A DNA stretch of 64,000 bases from CAZAFL01 sp964484465 (GCA_964484465.1 CAZAFL010000012.1:15337-79336), one strand, 5' to 3'. Shown: positions 36,113 to 46,069, counted from the stretch's first letter. The notes: generated by a model from the letters alone, not told the origin. Numbers and translations are program-made.

Positions 36113-36955
36113 TTATTCATTATCCTTATCCTTGGTGCTGTCCTTTTCATGACTCTTCATTTTTTCTTCCAGCTCTTTCATCATTTTCTGGAGGTCGACC
36201 TTCTCCCTGTTGCCCTTTCCCTTGTTCAATTCTTCCTGCAACTCTTTCGTCATCCCACCCAAGTCAAAATCGAACGATTGCTTCTTATAAGTTTCCGGGA
36301 GTTCAAAATTTGAAGCGGGGACAGATTTTTTTTCAATCTTTGTCACTTCTTCCTGCTGGGTTACTTCTCCGCGTTCAGTCGTTATTGTTTTGAGCGGAAA
36401 TATCGACAGGTGCATTAGTTCGTTCCGCCAATCGTCTGCCGCCAAATTCTTTTTTTGACCCGCCATCGATCCAAACGATTGAATCAGACCTTCAAAAATG
36501 TTTCCTAATTTCGACGTACCCCAAATATCATGAACCTCACTGTCACTTTCAATTATTATTTCCTCACACGGATACCCAAGGATGTTCTCCGTTTTGCCGG
36601 TCTTGTGAAATTTTACTCTGTCTTTGTTGCCCGTATCAGTTCCCGTGTCTTCACTATCATCCGATTGCCTGTTTTTGGAAAGATCTATTTCGAGGTACGT
36701 TTGTTTCTGGTCGTCGACAATCCACAACCGATGTTTATCTCCGCGATAGATTACTCTTCCCTCATCACGCACCGCGCCACCTGTCGGTTTAAACGCCATA
36801 AGGTTATTTTTGACAAACATCGACACCAGCGTTTCATGAGTCAGTTCAGCTTTGCCGAACGTATGTTTGAGGTCGATAATGCCTTCAAATTGTGCAAAGA
36901 GTAGTGAAGGCATCCAGCATGCGATCAAACCCAGAACAACTGCGATTTTCTTCAT
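36113..36955 (-). CDS. DUF4412 domain protein, exported
   Basis: Protein of 280 residues with a signal peptide (MKKIAVVLGLIACWMPSLLF, cleaved after AQ). The body matches DUF4412: FEGIIDLKHTF, GRVIYRGDKHRLWIVDDQKQ, and KTGKTENILGYPCEEIIIES (split here as KTGKTENILG and YPCEEIIIES). The C-terminal 45 residues are strongly charged and helical (KELQEELNKGKGNREK). AAAGGA lies 7 nt before the ATG. Likely periplasmic; function unknown. Confidence 0.8.
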   Translation of the reverse strand: MKKIAVVLGLIACWMPSLLFAQFEGIIDLKHTFGKAELTHETLVSMFVKNNLMAFKPTGGAVRDEGRVIYRGDKHRLWIVDDQKQTYLEIDLSKNRQSDDSEDTGTDTGNKDRVKFHKTGKTENILGYPCEEIIIESDSEVHDIWGTSKLGNIFEGLIQSFGSMAGQKKNLAADDWRNELMHLSIFPLKTITTERGEVTQQEEVTKIEKKSVPASNFELPETYKKQSFDFDLGGMTKELQEELNKGKGNREKVDLQKMMKELEEKMKSHEKDSTKDKDNE

Positions 36956-37016
36956 GATACGATCCTTTGTGACCTGTTAGGATATTTGTAGTGACCATTC
37001 ATTAGACGAGCCCTAT

Positions 37017-37247
37017 TTAATGTTTTTGCTGGGGTGGCGGAAGTGCATATGCCTTGCATTCAGAGCGAAATCCGTTGGTTTTGTGCGTGCTGTCGCAGAA
37101 CGGTTTGGTATTGCTTCCTCCGCACCGGCAGAGGCTCAGGGCTGTTCTTCCGGAAAGATCATAGCTATTTCCCTCCTGGTCAAGTAGTTCTATTTCCCCT
37201 TCGACCCGAAGGCTTCCGTTGTTCCGTACAGTAATTTTTACAGACAT
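37017..37247 (-). CDS. CDGSH iron-sulfur domain protein
   Basis: Small protein of 76 residues with the mitoNEET-type motif CRCGGSNTKPFCDSTH at about residues 40-55; three Cys and one His would bind a 2Fe-2S cluster. It belongs to the single-motif bacterial class. AAAGGA precedes the ATG by 5-6 nt. Role unknown, likely redox or cluster transfer. It stands between the DUF4412 and thiI genes. Confidence 0.9.
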   Translation of the reverse strand: MSVKITVRNNGSLRVEGEIELLDQEGNSYDLSGRTALSLCRCGGSNTKPFCDSTHKTNGFRSECKAYALPPPQQKH

Positions 37248-37313
37248 ACATTTCCTTTCTTTATTTTTTTGTTATCTGGGAAAAACTCTGCCCAAGAACA
37301 AACTCTGTCCGGG

Positions 37314-37343
37314 AAAAAATCGACACCGATTACAAATCGGTGT
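37314..37343 (-). terminator. Intrinsic terminator of thiI
   Basis: An 8-bp stem ACACCGAT/ATCGGTGT with a 5-nt loop begins at the thiI stop codon and runs into a six-T tail on the minus strand. Confidence 0.8.
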
Positions 37344-38548
37344 TAACATGATGAGCTGGTGACTACCTTAGCATAATGTATGCTCAGTTCAGAAAATATT
37401 TCAGTAGTCGTTGTTTCCATCCCTCTGGCAATCATACAATGAATATCCAACTTTGACTCCGCAGCCTCTACTTCTTCAGGGTTTGACCAGGTTGCCGGCT
37501 TTCGTGGAGCTAGGAAAGAACAACAGTCATCGTACGGCTCAGCAGATGTGTCAAACGTGCCGATTGACCGGGCGATCGCCATCGTCTCTTCTTTGTCCAT
37601 TCCGGAAAGCGGACGAAGAATGGGCAGGGTCGATGCAGCATCAATAATTCGGATATTTCGGAGTGTCTGGGAGGCAACCTGACCTATGGCCTCCCCGGTC
37701 ACCAGTGCTTCAGCTTTTTCACGGTGCGCAACGGCTTCCGCTATACGGACCATCATTCTCCTGTAGAGAATGATCCGCAACGATTGAGCCGCACGGAGAA
37801 CGATTTCGTTCTGAATATCTGCAAACGGTACAATGTATAATTTTGAAGTAAATTGATACTGCGCAAGCAACTGTGCAAGACGACGCACCTGATTGAGGGA
37901 TTCAACTGTTGTGTACGGCATGCTGTGAAAATGAGTAAAGATGACCGATGCTCCGCGCTTGATCATTTGCCACGAAGCAACTGGTGAATCGAAGCCGGCA
38001 GACAATAGCGAGACGACCCTGCCGCTGACGCCAACCGGTAACCCTCCTGCACCTTTCAATTTCGACCTGTAGACGTACGCGTTACCATCGGCAATTTCAA
38101 TGTAAATTGTTTCGTCCGGCTCCTCGAGATTTGCACGAACACCAAATTTCCGGCATATATATTCCCCCACGCGCACATTGACATCCATCGATCGTACAGG
38201 AAATGATTTATCCGGACGCCGAGTGTGTATCTTAATTGTAGAGAATGAAGAGCCATCGAGAAGCTTTGCCGCCGTTTTACAGAATACCTCGATGTTTTGT
38301 TCAACTTTTACCCCGGAACAAATGTTCGCAATTCCAAATACTCTTGAAAGCTTTTCAACAACCGCACCGAGGTTTTCGGTTGAATGGATTTCAATGACAG
38401 ACCTTCCATATCCTCCACGAACCGAATCCGGAGAAACTATTCCCCGCAGCATCGCCCGAATGTTGCGCAAAAGCATTTGCTCAAAAAAACGACGATTATC
38501 GCCTTTGAGAGTTATTTCATGGTGATGGAGAATGACGACATGCTGCAT
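37343..38548 (-). CDS. thiI: tRNA 4-thiouridine synthetase ThiI (no rhodanese domain)
   Basis: Makes 4-thiouridine in tRNA and can feed sulfur to thiazole synthesis. At 401 residues it has the Bacillus-type length without the C-terminal rhodanese domain of E. coli ThiI. The start at 38548 gives the expected N-terminus MQHVVILHHHEITLKGDNRRF (split here as MQHVVILHH and HEITLKGDNRRF). The order is NFLD, THUMP (about 60-165) and a PP-loop adenylation domain with SAGFDSPVASW in place of the usual SGGxDS. The sulfur donor would have to be a separate carrier. No Shine-Dalgarno is visible. A terminator follows directly. Confidence 0.9.
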   Translation of the reverse strand: MQHVVILHHHEITLKGDNRRFFEQMLLRNIRAMLRGIVSPDSVRGGYGRSVIEIHSTENLGAVVEKLSRVFGIANICSGVKVEQNIEVFCKTAAKLLDGSSFSTIKIHTRRPDKSFPVRSMDVNVRVGEYICRKFGVRANLEEPDETIYIEIADGNAYVYRSKLKGAGGLPVGVSGRVVSLLSAGFDSPVASWQMIKRGASVIFTHFHSMPYTTVESLNQVRRLAQLLAQYQFTSKLYIVPFADIQNEIVLRAAQSLRIILYRRMMVRIAEAVAHREKAEALVTGEAIGQVASQTLRNIRIIDAASTLPILRPLSGMDKEETMAIARSIGTFDTSAEPYDDCCSFLAPRKPATWSNPEEVEAAESKLDIHCMIARGMETTTTEIFSELSIHYAKVVTSSSC

Positions 38549-38682
38549 ATTCAAAAGATAGGGTTTTGCGGATGGAAATGCAATCACTGTGGCAGGAGAA
38601 TGAAAGGCATAAGTGGATCTTTTTCGTTCATCTTCCCCTACACATAGCAACGAGAATACCCCCACTAAGCAAGCGTGAGTTT

Positions 38683-41655
38683 TTACTTCAGGAGAACGAG
38701 TTTTTTTGTTTCGACAAGATTACCTGCACGCAATTGGTACAAGTATACACCGCTCGGCACATCTCTTGCATCCCAGGTCACGTTATATTCACCGGCAGGT
38801 TGATGAGCATGAACTAAATGTGCAACTTCCTGGCCGAGGAGGTTAAAGAGAATGAGGTCGACATTGCGGCGATCCGACAGCACATATTTAATCGTCGTAG
38901 CCGGGTTGAATGGGTTGGGATAGTTCTGGAGAAGAAAAGTCGATTTCGGCAAGAGAAGATCAGGCGGCTTCACCGATGTCACACCACCTGTTTCTGTTTT
39001 TAGAATATTGCCCGATCTTCCCACAACCCATCCAGTTTGTGCATTGACAAAATCAACGCCATATAGATCATAGCCAACTCCGCTTTGGAGCTGCGACCAG
39101 GTCCCTCCACCATCAGTGGTTTTTAGCATGGTCCCTGCTTCACCCACCGCGAGTGCAGTACGGCTATCAACGACAGAGATGGAAAACAACCAATGTGCTG
39201 TTGACGAGGTCTGACGAACCCAATCGCGTCCGCCATCTGTCGTTTTCAATATAATGCCAAGATACCCTACTATCAGCCCGGTATCGGCATCAGTAAACGA
39301 AACTGCAAAGAGTGGATTGAAATAACCGCTCGATTGAGCAGACCAAGTTCGTCCTCCGTTGGTGCTGTGTAGTATCGTTCCATAACTTCCGACTGCCCAT
39401 CCGTTATTCGCATCGGGGAAGCAGACTGAATATAATGCCTGGGATGTACCGGTTGTTTCCGGCGTCCATGTTCCACCCCCATCAGTCGTCGCGAGTATTG
39501 TACCATAATTGCCCGACACCCAGCCGACATTATCATTAATAAAGTATACTGATTCGAGCCAGTTCGACGTGCCGCTCGACTGTGTCCTCCACGTAATACC
39601 ACCGTTTGTAGTCTGAATAATCGTACCGCGGTTACCGGCAGCCCACCCATGTGTAACGCTTGGAAATGACGCACCATATAACGGCACGCTTACGTTGCTG
39701 GACTGTGTTGTCCAATGTGAACCGCCATCTATCGTTTTGCTGACGGCCCCATTTTCGCCAACTGCCCACCCGATATTTGGACTTGCGAATGCAATCGAAT
39801 ACAAATTTGAATTTGTTCCGCTCGCTTCCAGGGACCAAACGGAATTTGTGGGGGGTGGAGGCTGAATTTCATCTTTGAGTATTGTCCCTCCATCGCCTAC
39901 AACCCATCCCGAATACTTGTCAGGAAAAAACACAGCGCGCAAACGTTTCGATGTACCACTCGGTTGATCCATCCAGGATTGGCCTCCGTCATCCGTCCTC
40001 AATATCGTCCCATTGTAACCGACTGCCCACCCGTTATCAACGTCGGAAAAAGAAATAGAATACAGCCACTCCGTTGAAGCACTTCCTTCGGGAGTCCAGG
40101 TTGCTCCCCCGTCAACAGTCTTAAAAATTTTCCCGTCTGAACCTGCCGACCATCCCATCTCTGTATCGATAAAGAAAACAGAGGATAATACGGCTAACGT
40201 ACCGGTTGTTCCGAATGTCCACTGGTTTCCTCCATCAGAAGTTTTCAAAACAATGCCATTTTCGCCAACAGACCAACCGTTACTGGAGTCTACAAAACAG
40301 ATTGAATATAATGAATTGAGCGTGCCGCTGACTTGTGGAGTCCAGTCGACTCCTGCATCAGTTGTATGGAGAATTGTTCCACCCGACCCGACAACCCAAC
40401 CGAGATTGTTATTTGCAAAAGTGAGTGAGAACAAGGGAGAAGAAATTCCACTGGATTGCGACTGCCAGCTCGTCCCGCCATCGGTTGAATGGAGAATTGT
40501 TCCGGAATCGCCGACAACCCATCCTGTATCATGACCAAGAAACGTTGCCGCGAACAATGCGTTTTGCGTACCGCTTGAGTGCGCCGACCACTCCGAACCA
40601 CCATTCGTTGTCTTAAGAATTATTCCCGCCGCCCCGACAGACCATCCGACTCTTTCGTCAGAAAAACAAACTGAATAGAGGTTGTTCGAGACACCACTCA
40701 GAGCCGAGCTCCAATTTATTCCGCTATCAGTGGTATGAAGGATGGTGCCCCCATCTCCCACAACCCAACCAGTACTTTGGTCAATGAATGTAACAGAAAA
40801 TAATGTGCTGGTCGTACCGCCAGCAAGGGTCGTCCAATTGGCTCCGCCATCGATAGTACTAAGAATAATACCATGACTTCCTACAACCCAGCAGTTAAAG
40901 CCGGAGAAACAATTCACTGAAAAAAGAGAAGACGTGGTACCACTGTTCTGCAACCTCCAGCTTGCTCCTCCGTCGGTCGTATTGAGAATCGTCCCGCCGC
41001 TGCCAACCGCCAATGCATAATAAATATCCTGGAAAGAAACGGAATATAATGAATAGGTGGTCCCACTTGCGTATGAAGTCCAGGTGTCTCCCCCATTCGT
41101 CGTTTTAAGAATGACGCCCCCTTCACCGACGATCATCGCTATGTTTTCATTAAACAGAGAAATTGAATTCAACCTACCGATAACTCCGCTCGATTGCGTC
41201 GCCCAATTCTCTCCGCCGTCTGTTGTTTTTAAAATCGTACCGCCGGATCCCACAGCCCATCCCGTCGCAGTATCGACAAAGGCTATGGAATAAATCCACT
41301 GGGAGCTGGTGTATCTTTTCGTATCCCAGCTTTTTCCACCATTCGTGGTTTTGATAATCGTCCCATTCGACCCACCGGCCCAGCCCAGCCAGTCTCCCTT
41401 AAACGTGATAGTGTACAACCAGCTGAATGTCCCGCTGTTTTGAGCATACCACGATAAACCCCTGTCGGTAGTCTCCAGAATAGTTCCTACGGTGCCGACA
41501 GCAATCGCTCTTGTCTCACTAAAAACATGTTGACCAAGAAGCGGATTGCCTTGGGGAAGAGGGTTTTGCCATGCCCAGTCAAACGCAACGCTTTTATGAG
41601 GTATGATAAGAAGAACAGATAACCAGAACGCTATGGAAAGGAAATGCCTTTTCAT
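38683..41655 (-). CDS. YCF48-repeat beta-propeller protein with type IX sorting domain
   Basis: Secreted protein of 990 residues from the ATG at 41655, followed by a signal peptide (FLSIAFWLSVLLIIP). I count 21 YCF48/BNR-like units of about 41 residues (consensus GWAVGxxGTILKTTDGGxxW). The 14th unit lacks the DGGxxW part and carries a linker EIQPPPPTNS, dividing the array into 14 and 7. The C-terminal domain (about 905-990) has NYPNPFNPATTIKYVLSD and VPSGVYLYQL, the type IX type A sorting signal. YCF48/HCF136 propellers have seven blades, so this could be three propellers in a row. Likely exported or surface-bound; ligand unknown. Confidence 0.85.
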   Translation of the reverse strand: MKRHFLSIAFWLSVLLIIPHKSVAFDWAWQNPLPQGNPLLGQHVFSETRAIAVGTVGTILETTDRGLSWYAQNSGTFSWLYTITFKGDWLGWAGGSNGTIIKTTNGGKSWDTKRYTSSQWIYSIAFVDTATGWAVGSGGTILKTTDGGENWATQSSGVIGRLNSISLFNENIAMIVGEGGVILKTTNGGDTWTSYASGTTYSLYSVSFQDIYYALAVGSGGTILNTTDGGASWRLQNSGTTSSLFSVNCFSGFNCWVVGSHGIILSTIDGGANWTTLAGGTTSTLFSVTFIDQSTGWVVGDGGTILHTTDSGINWSSALSGVSNNLYSVCFSDERVGWSVGAAGIILKTTNGGSEWSAHSSGTQNALFAATFLGHDTGWVVGDSGTILHSTDGGTSWQSQSSGISSPLFSLTFANNNLGWVVGSGGTILHTTDAGVDWTPQVSGTLNSLYSICFVDSSNGWSVGENGIVLKTSDGGNQWTFGTTGTLAVLSSVFFIDTEMGWSAGSDGKIFKTVDGGATWTPEGSASTEWLYSISFSDVDNGWAVGYNGTILRTDDGGQSWMDQPSGTSKRLRAVFFPDKYSGWVVGDGGTILKDEIQPPPPTNSVWSLEASGTNSNLYSIAFASPNIGWAVGENGAVSKTIDGGSHWTTQSSNVSVPLYGASFPSVTHGWAAGNRGTIIQTTNGGITWRTQSSGTSNWLESVYFINDNVGWVSGNYGTILATTDGGGTWTPETTGTSQALYSVCFPDANNGWAVGSYGTILHSTNGGRTWSAQSSGYFNPLFAVSFTDADTGLIVGYLGIILKTTDGGRDWVRQTSSTAHWLFSISVVDSRTALAVGEAGTMLKTTDGGGTWSQLQSGVGYDLYGVDFVNAQTGWVVGRSGNILKTETGGVTSVKPPDLLLPKSTFLLQNYPNPFNPATTIKYVLSDRRNVDLILFNLLGQEVAHLVHAHQPAGEYNVTWDARDVPSGVYLYQLRAGNLVETKKLVLLK

Positions 41656-41766
41656 ATATGTCTTATCCGGTAAATACGGATTTTTTAGAATAAATATCAA
41701 GTGGAATGAGGCGGAAAAATTTCCTCCTTATGCCGGCAATCAGGTTTTCCTCATCCATCACTCGGG

Positions 41767-43290
41767 TTATTTACCATCACCGAGATTGGGTGTTATAACA
41801 ACCTCAATTCGGCGGTTCTTTGCTCTGCCTTCAGGAGTGTCGTTGCTAGCAATCGGACGGCTTTCCCCAAAGCCCTGTGAATGAACAGGGATCTCAACCC
41901 CCATATTAGCCATTAAATATTCTGCAACCGCTTTTGCGCGACTCTGAGAGAGGGTCTGGTTGACCTCGTCACTACCCTGAGAATCCGTATGACCTTCAAT
42001 CATCACCTGACATTGTGGAAATTTTTTGATCGCGTCCTGCACTTTTGTAAGCAGGCTGTAATATTGTGGCTCGATGGTATTCTTTCCAACGGGGAATGTC
42101 AACCCGTACAATCTGATAATGATATCATCGCCGTCCCTTAGCACATTTCCTTCTTCCTCACTAAACATGGCGGAAAGGCTTTTAACTTTCTGCTCATACT
42201 CCCGCTGCGTATTGAGCTTTTGTTGAAGGACTTCGCCGGATTGTTTCAATTGTTGTTCATTTTCTGTCAGTGAACCAAGTCTGTGCTCCATCGAGGCGAT
42301 TTGCAATTTGAAGTTCTCTATTTGATTGTCTTTTTCTATCAACGTAAGGCCCATTTGATGCAGGGAATCGGTTGCACGCAACAGACCCTCCTGCACGTTC
42401 GCCCCTTTAGCGTCTTTCTCATTCATCGCTCTAAGGATGTTGGAAGCAGCTATGTCGAACCCGCTATCGAATCGTGCCTCAATCCCAAGTTTGGCAGCGA
42501 TCTTTAGAAATTGATTCTCATCATCGAGGATATTATCTTCAAATGTCTTGTCTTCCTGTCTCATTTTTGAAATGACAAGGGAAAGATAAATTGCGTGTGC
42601 AGCTTCATATTTTGCATCCATCGCAAGCTGTCGTGCTGAATCCGTATCGTAGCGGTTCTGATTAAGGAGTGTGCCTACCTGAGCGACCAAACTCTGAGCG
42701 CGTGCGAATGTCCGGGGCGCTCTATCTTTTACTCGCATTTCTTCTGCTTTTTTCAACAGGTCCCTGGCAGGAGAAAGATAGTTCGTTTTGATGGCTTCAA
42801 GTTCTGCGGACCTGTATAATTTCGTCGCATCGTCGCCTTCTTTTCTCGCATCGCCTACGCTCCCATCTTCGAGGTCACGTGCGGCTCGTCTGAAGCGTTC
42901 TTCCGCTTTATCCCAGAGCTCTCCAGTAGATTTCGGAGCACCGGCAGTCATAGCGTCGGAACGCGCTGACATCGTCGCTGTAAATGTCTCTTCGCCAAGC
43001 TTACACGCATCAAGAGCTTTCGCTAAATATGCCGACGCATTTTTAACTTTTTCACGGATATCTTCAAGTTTCGCCCCTTTTGTGAAATACTCCGATGCAT
43101 CGCGATAATACTGCATGGCTCTCTCAAAACTCACAGGGGCATAGAGTTCCGCTTGTTTCTCTTTCGCAGATTTGAGCAACCCGTCCGCTTCATTGAATAA
43201 TTGCAAACGCAAATTATCCTGTGCGTAAGCGACGGAGCAAAAAACTAGAACAGAAAGAAGAATCGCACTTGAGCAACGCTTTATCACCAT
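41767..43290 (-). CDS. OmpA-family peptidoglycan-binding protein with helical N-domain
   Basis: Protein of 507 residues from the ATG at 43290 (AAGGAG upstream). A signal peptide ends at SVAYA. A long helical and coiled-coil part covers about 25-385 (EADGLLKSAKEKQAELYAPV, DLLKKAEEMRVKDRAPRTFA). The C-terminal OmpA-like domain (about 395-500) has IEGHTDSQGSDEVNQTLSQSR (split here as IEGHTDSQGSD and NQTLSQSR) and ASNDTPEGRAKNRRIEVVI, with the Asp and Arg that bind diaminopimelate. It probably tethers the outer membrane to peptidoglycan. It has its own strong promoter. Confidence 0.9.
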   Translation of the reverse strand: MVIKRCSSAILLSVLVFCSVAYAQDNLRLQLFNEADGLLKSAKEKQAELYAPVSFERAMQYYRDASEYFTKGAKLEDIREKVKNASAYLAKALDACKLGEETFTATMSARSDAMTAGAPKSTGELWDKAEERFRRAARDLEDGSVGDARKEGDDATKLYRSAELEAIKTNYLSPARDLLKKAEEMRVKDRAPRTFARAQSLVAQVGTLLNQNRYDTDSARQLAMDAKYEAAHAIYLSLVISKMRQEDKTFEDNILDDENQFLKIAAKLGIEARFDSGFDIAASNILRAMNEKDAKGANVQEGLLRATDSLHQMGLTLIEKDNQIENFKLQIASMEHRLGSLTENEQQLKQSGEVLQQKLNTQREYEQKVKSLSAMFSEEEGNVLRDGDDIIIRLYGLTFPVGKNTIEPQYYSLLTKVQDAIKKFPQCQVMIEGHTDSQGSDEVNQTLSQSRAKAVAEYLMANMGVEIPVHSQGFGESRPIASNDTPEGRAKNRRIEVVITPNLGDGK

Positions 43291-43335
43291 GAATATTCTT
43301 CTCCTTGTTATCAATATTAGAATAGCAATGTGAAA

Positions 43336-43364
43336 AATATACCCTTATTCATAACCACTGTCAA
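43336..43364 (-). promoter_or_regulatory. Sigma-70-like promoter of the OmpA-family gene
   Basis: Minus strand TTGACA (43359-43364), 17-bp spacer, TATATT (43336-43341). The predicted start near 43329 gives a leader of about 40 nt. Confidence 0.75.
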
Positions 43365-43402
43365 GACAGAATTCTCCGACGCTCACAGCTGGATGTTTAA
43401 TG

Positions 43403-44677
43403 TCACCCGTAGGCCGCATTGAGAAGACTCGCCGGATGCATTACCTCCATCTTTAAGCCAAACTTTTTGATGCCGGATTGCAACTGGAGATAACATCCTG
43501 GGTTTGCAGTAACAACTATGTCGGCTTCCGTTTTTCCGATATTCGTCATTTTGCGTTCAAGTAATTTCATTGAATCCTCATACCGGACAATATTATAGAT
43601 ACCTGCACTACCACAGCACCAGGTTGCTTCGGGTAATTCAACAAATTCAATGCCTGGAATGGATTGAAGGATTCTCCGTGGTTGCATCATAATTTTTTGG
43701 GTGTGAACAAGATGGCAGGCGTCATGATACGTTACACGCTTGTTCAAGGGTTTCTCTGGAGTAATAAATCCCACTGCATCCAGAAATTCGGTAACATCCT
43801 TGACTTTTTCGGATAGTTGGATTGCCTTTTCCATGTAAACTGCATCATCGTAGAGAAGATTAGCATATTGTTTCAGAAAGGCACTACAGCCTGCAGAATC
43901 AACAACAATTGCATCTGCCTGGAATGCATCAAACGCATCAATATTTTTTCTTGCAAGTTCCTTTGCCTTTCGTTTATCGCCGTTATGTGCATGAAGCGAA
44001 CCGCAACAAACCTGCATCCTCGGAATAACAACCTCAAAACCGTTCCTCGAGAGAACTGCAATGACATCCTCATGGACCTGCGAAAATGCGACATTCATAA
44101 TGCAACCGGAAAGAAACGCCACACGTCCTCGTCGTTGGCCTTCCGACGGAACAAATTCCGGCGCACGTTCATCAAAAAAATCGTCCGTGATTGTCGGAAG
44201 CATGGCATGTTGCTCGTTAAGCCGATGAGGAAAAAGGTTCAGCACCGCCGACTTCTCTACAGCTTCATACAGCCCCGATAGCTGATACAATCGTATAAGT
44301 CTTGCAATAAACTTCGTTATCCGCCGAGAGGATAACGCATATAATGCTGCAGATTTTACCAGACGAAGAGTGAACGGTTCCTTTCGATGTTCATGAATCC
44401 GGTGTCTCGCATCCTCTACAAGCTCGCCATACTGGACTCCCGCCGGACATGCAGTCTGGCAAGCCTGACAATCCAGACAAAAATACATTTCATCAACAAA
44501 CTCTTCCGACATTTCGATTGCCCCATCGTAGAGAGATTTCATCAATCGAATTCTGCCGCGGGGCGAAGATTGTTCCTGAAACGTGAGGTTATATGTGGGA
44601 CACACGGGAAGGCACATTCCGCAATGAATACATTTATGAAGAAGGTCATCCAGCGAGCTATATACAGATTCGCTCAT
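43403..44677 (-). CDS. glcF: Glycolate oxidase iron-sulfur subunit-like protein
   Basis: Protein of 424 residues from the ATG at 44677, just after the stop of the rhomboid gene. Two 4Fe-4S motifs lie near the N-terminus (CIHCGMCLPVCP and CLDCQACQTACP). Two CCG cysteine-rich domains follow (CCGSLHAHNG and CCGSAGIYN). This is the GlcF/LutA-type electron-transfer subunit that pairs with a flavin subunit. The likely partner GlcD is encoded apart at 51197-52651; no GlcE is seen. Glycolate or lactate oxidation are both possible. Confidence 0.85.
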   Translation of the reverse strand: MSESVYSSLDDLLHKCIHCGMCLPVCPTYNLTFQEQSSPRGRIRLMKSLYDGAIEMSEEFVDEMYFCLDCQACQTACPAGVQYGELVEDARHRIHEHRKEPFTLRLVKSAALYALSSRRITKFIARLIRLYQLSGLYEAVEKSAVLNLFPHRLNEQHAMLPTITDDFFDERAPEFVPSEGQRRGRVAFLSGCIMNVAFSQVHEDVIAVLSRNGFEVVIPRMQVCCGSLHAHNGDKRKAKELARKNIDAFDAFQADAIVVDSAGCSAFLKQYANLLYDDAVYMEKAIQLSEKVKDVTEFLDAVGFITPEKPLNKRVTYHDACHLVHTQKIMMQPRRILQSIPGIEFVELPEATWCCGSAGIYNIVRYEDSMKLLERKMTNIGKTEADIVVTANPGCYLQLQSGIKKFGLKMEVMHPASLLNAAYG

Positions 44678-44678
44678 T

Positions 44679-45347
44679 TCAGTTTCTCTTTTTGAGGAAT
44701 GGGAGCATAACCGCACCAGCCCCGAACCCGCCAATATGCGCCCACCACGCGACTCCACCCGCGTCGCCGCCGATGCCGAGAGACAAGATGCCGCTCAGAA
44801 TTTGCATGAGAAACCATAACCCGAGAAAAACAAAGGCAGGGAGTTCAACAATCTGGAAGAAAAAGAAGATCGGTATCAGCGTCGCGACGCGTGCAGTCGG
44901 AAACATCAGGACATAAGCGCCGAGCACGCCGGCAATCGCCCCGCTCGCACCTATCATAGGAGCGTGCGATGCTGCATTGACGTACACCTGCGTCATTGCA
45001 GCCGCAAACCCCGCCACAACATAAAAAAAGAGATATTTCAGATGGCCGAATTGGTCTTCTACATTATCGCCAAAAATATATAGAAACAACATATTGCCGA
45101 TGAGATGGAGCCAGCCGCCGTGAAGAAACATTGAAGTAAAAAAAGGAACAATAGTCGATGCATCGATTTGTCCTGAAGAAATATCGTGCATAAACCGAGC
45201 TGGGATGACACTATAATGGACAATAAACTGGTCAAGGTTTCTTCCGTGAGAGAGCTCGATGAAAAACACAATTGCATTCACAGCAATCAGAATATAGTTT
45301 ACAACCGGAATTGTCCGGGAGGGATTGGCATCACGCAGAGGTATCAT
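44679..45347 (-). CDS. Rhomboid family intramembrane serine protease
   Basis: Membrane protease of 222 residues with about six transmembrane segments. The catalytic Ser is S135 in MIGASGAIAG and the His is H204 in WAHIGGFGAG. FLHGGWLHLIGNMLFLYIFG has the conserved His and Asn of segment 2. It cleaves substrates within the membrane; targets are unknown. It is followed directly by glcF and preceded by the esterase gene (32-bp gap), in what seems to be one operon from the kinase gene. Confidence 0.9.
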   Translation of the reverse strand: MIPLRDANPSRTIPVVNYILIAVNAIVFFIELSHGRNLDQFIVHYSVIPARFMHDISSGQIDASTIVPFFTSMFLHGGWLHLIGNMLFLYIFGDNVEDQFGHLKYLFFYVVAGFAAAMTQVYVNAASHAPMIGASGAIAGVLGAYVLMFPTARVATLIPIFFFFQIVELPAFVFLGLWFLMQILSGILSLGIGGDAGGVAWWAHIGGFGAGAVMLPFLKKRN

Positions 45348-45379
45348 TTATCAGGACGATGATCGGTAATCGGATGCAC

Positions 45380-46069
45380 TTATTTGTTTAACCGTTGTGT
45401 CAGCCAGGAAGATAAGTCCCCCAAACTTTCTTCATTAATCTGATGTCCCATATCATACTCCCTGTAGGTCAACTTCGCATGTGCCTCTTCAAGAAGTTGC
45501 TTTGCTCTCGTTCCGAACGCTAGCGGTATCACAGGGTCGTACCTGCCATGGCCCACAAAAAAGTGTTTTCCATTCACCTTCTCCCATTGAAACTTGAGGT
45601 TTGTTCCCTCCGGGATATAGCCGCTGTTCGCAATAACACCCGCTACGGATTCGGGATTTGTCAGCGCAATGGAATACGACATGACCGTACCCATGCTGAA
45701 GCCTAAAAAGAAAATGCTTTTTGAATCGATGGGATATTGTTGTTTAATATCCTCAAAAAAATGTGTCAGGCGCTGATAACTTTCAGCAAACATTTTCGGC
45801 TCAGGTTGTCCCACTTCTTCAATATCATACCAGGTAAAGCCTCCGAACGGAAAGGGATGAGGTGCACGCACGCTGATGACACACAGTCGGTCATCAAGGT
45901 ACTCCGCCAGGCTCAGGAGATCGTCCTCATTTGCCCCGCGGCCATGAAGCAAAACAAGTACCGGGAAGTTTTCCGTTCCTCTTCTGCTCGGCATGAGAAT
46001 TTTGTAGAAAAGGGAAGACTTCACAGGTTGCACAAGCGCTCCCCCTGGTTCAGTATTCACGTGTTTCAC
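45380..46069 (-). CDS. Phospholipase/carboxylesterase family hydrolase
   Basis: Alpha/beta hydrolase of 229 residues with a full catalytic triad: S125 (GFSMG), D178 (GRYDPV) and H209 (MGHQ). The oxyanion region LLHGRGANEDDL is typical of the bacterial acyl-protein thioesterase-like carboxylesterases. No signal peptide. Its ATG overlaps the response regulator stop by 4 bp, so it is translationally coupled to a regulator, which is unusual for this family. Substrate unknown. Confidence 0.9.
   Translation of the reverse strand: MKHVNTEPGGALVQPVKSSLFYKILMPSRRGTENFPVLVLLHGRGANEDDLLSLAEYLDDRLCVISVRAPHPFPFGGFTWYDIEEVGQPEPKMFAESYQRLTHFFEDIKQQYPIDSKSIFFLGFSMGTVMSYSIALTNPESVAGVIANSGYIPEGTNLKFQWEKVNGKHFFVGHGRYDPVIPLAFGTRAKQLLEEAHAKLTYREYDMGHQINEESLGDLSSWLTQRLNK

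Noticed and set aside
38683..41655. Repeated DNA blocks of about 123 bp, considered as a CRISPR or satellite array
   Set aside because: The period matches 41 codons of YCF48 units in one open frame; the repeats are protein-level.
41700..41760. Inverted repeat GGAGGAAA/TTTCCGCC considered as the OmpA-gene terminator
   Set aside because: Mismatched arm and no T-run on the minus strand.
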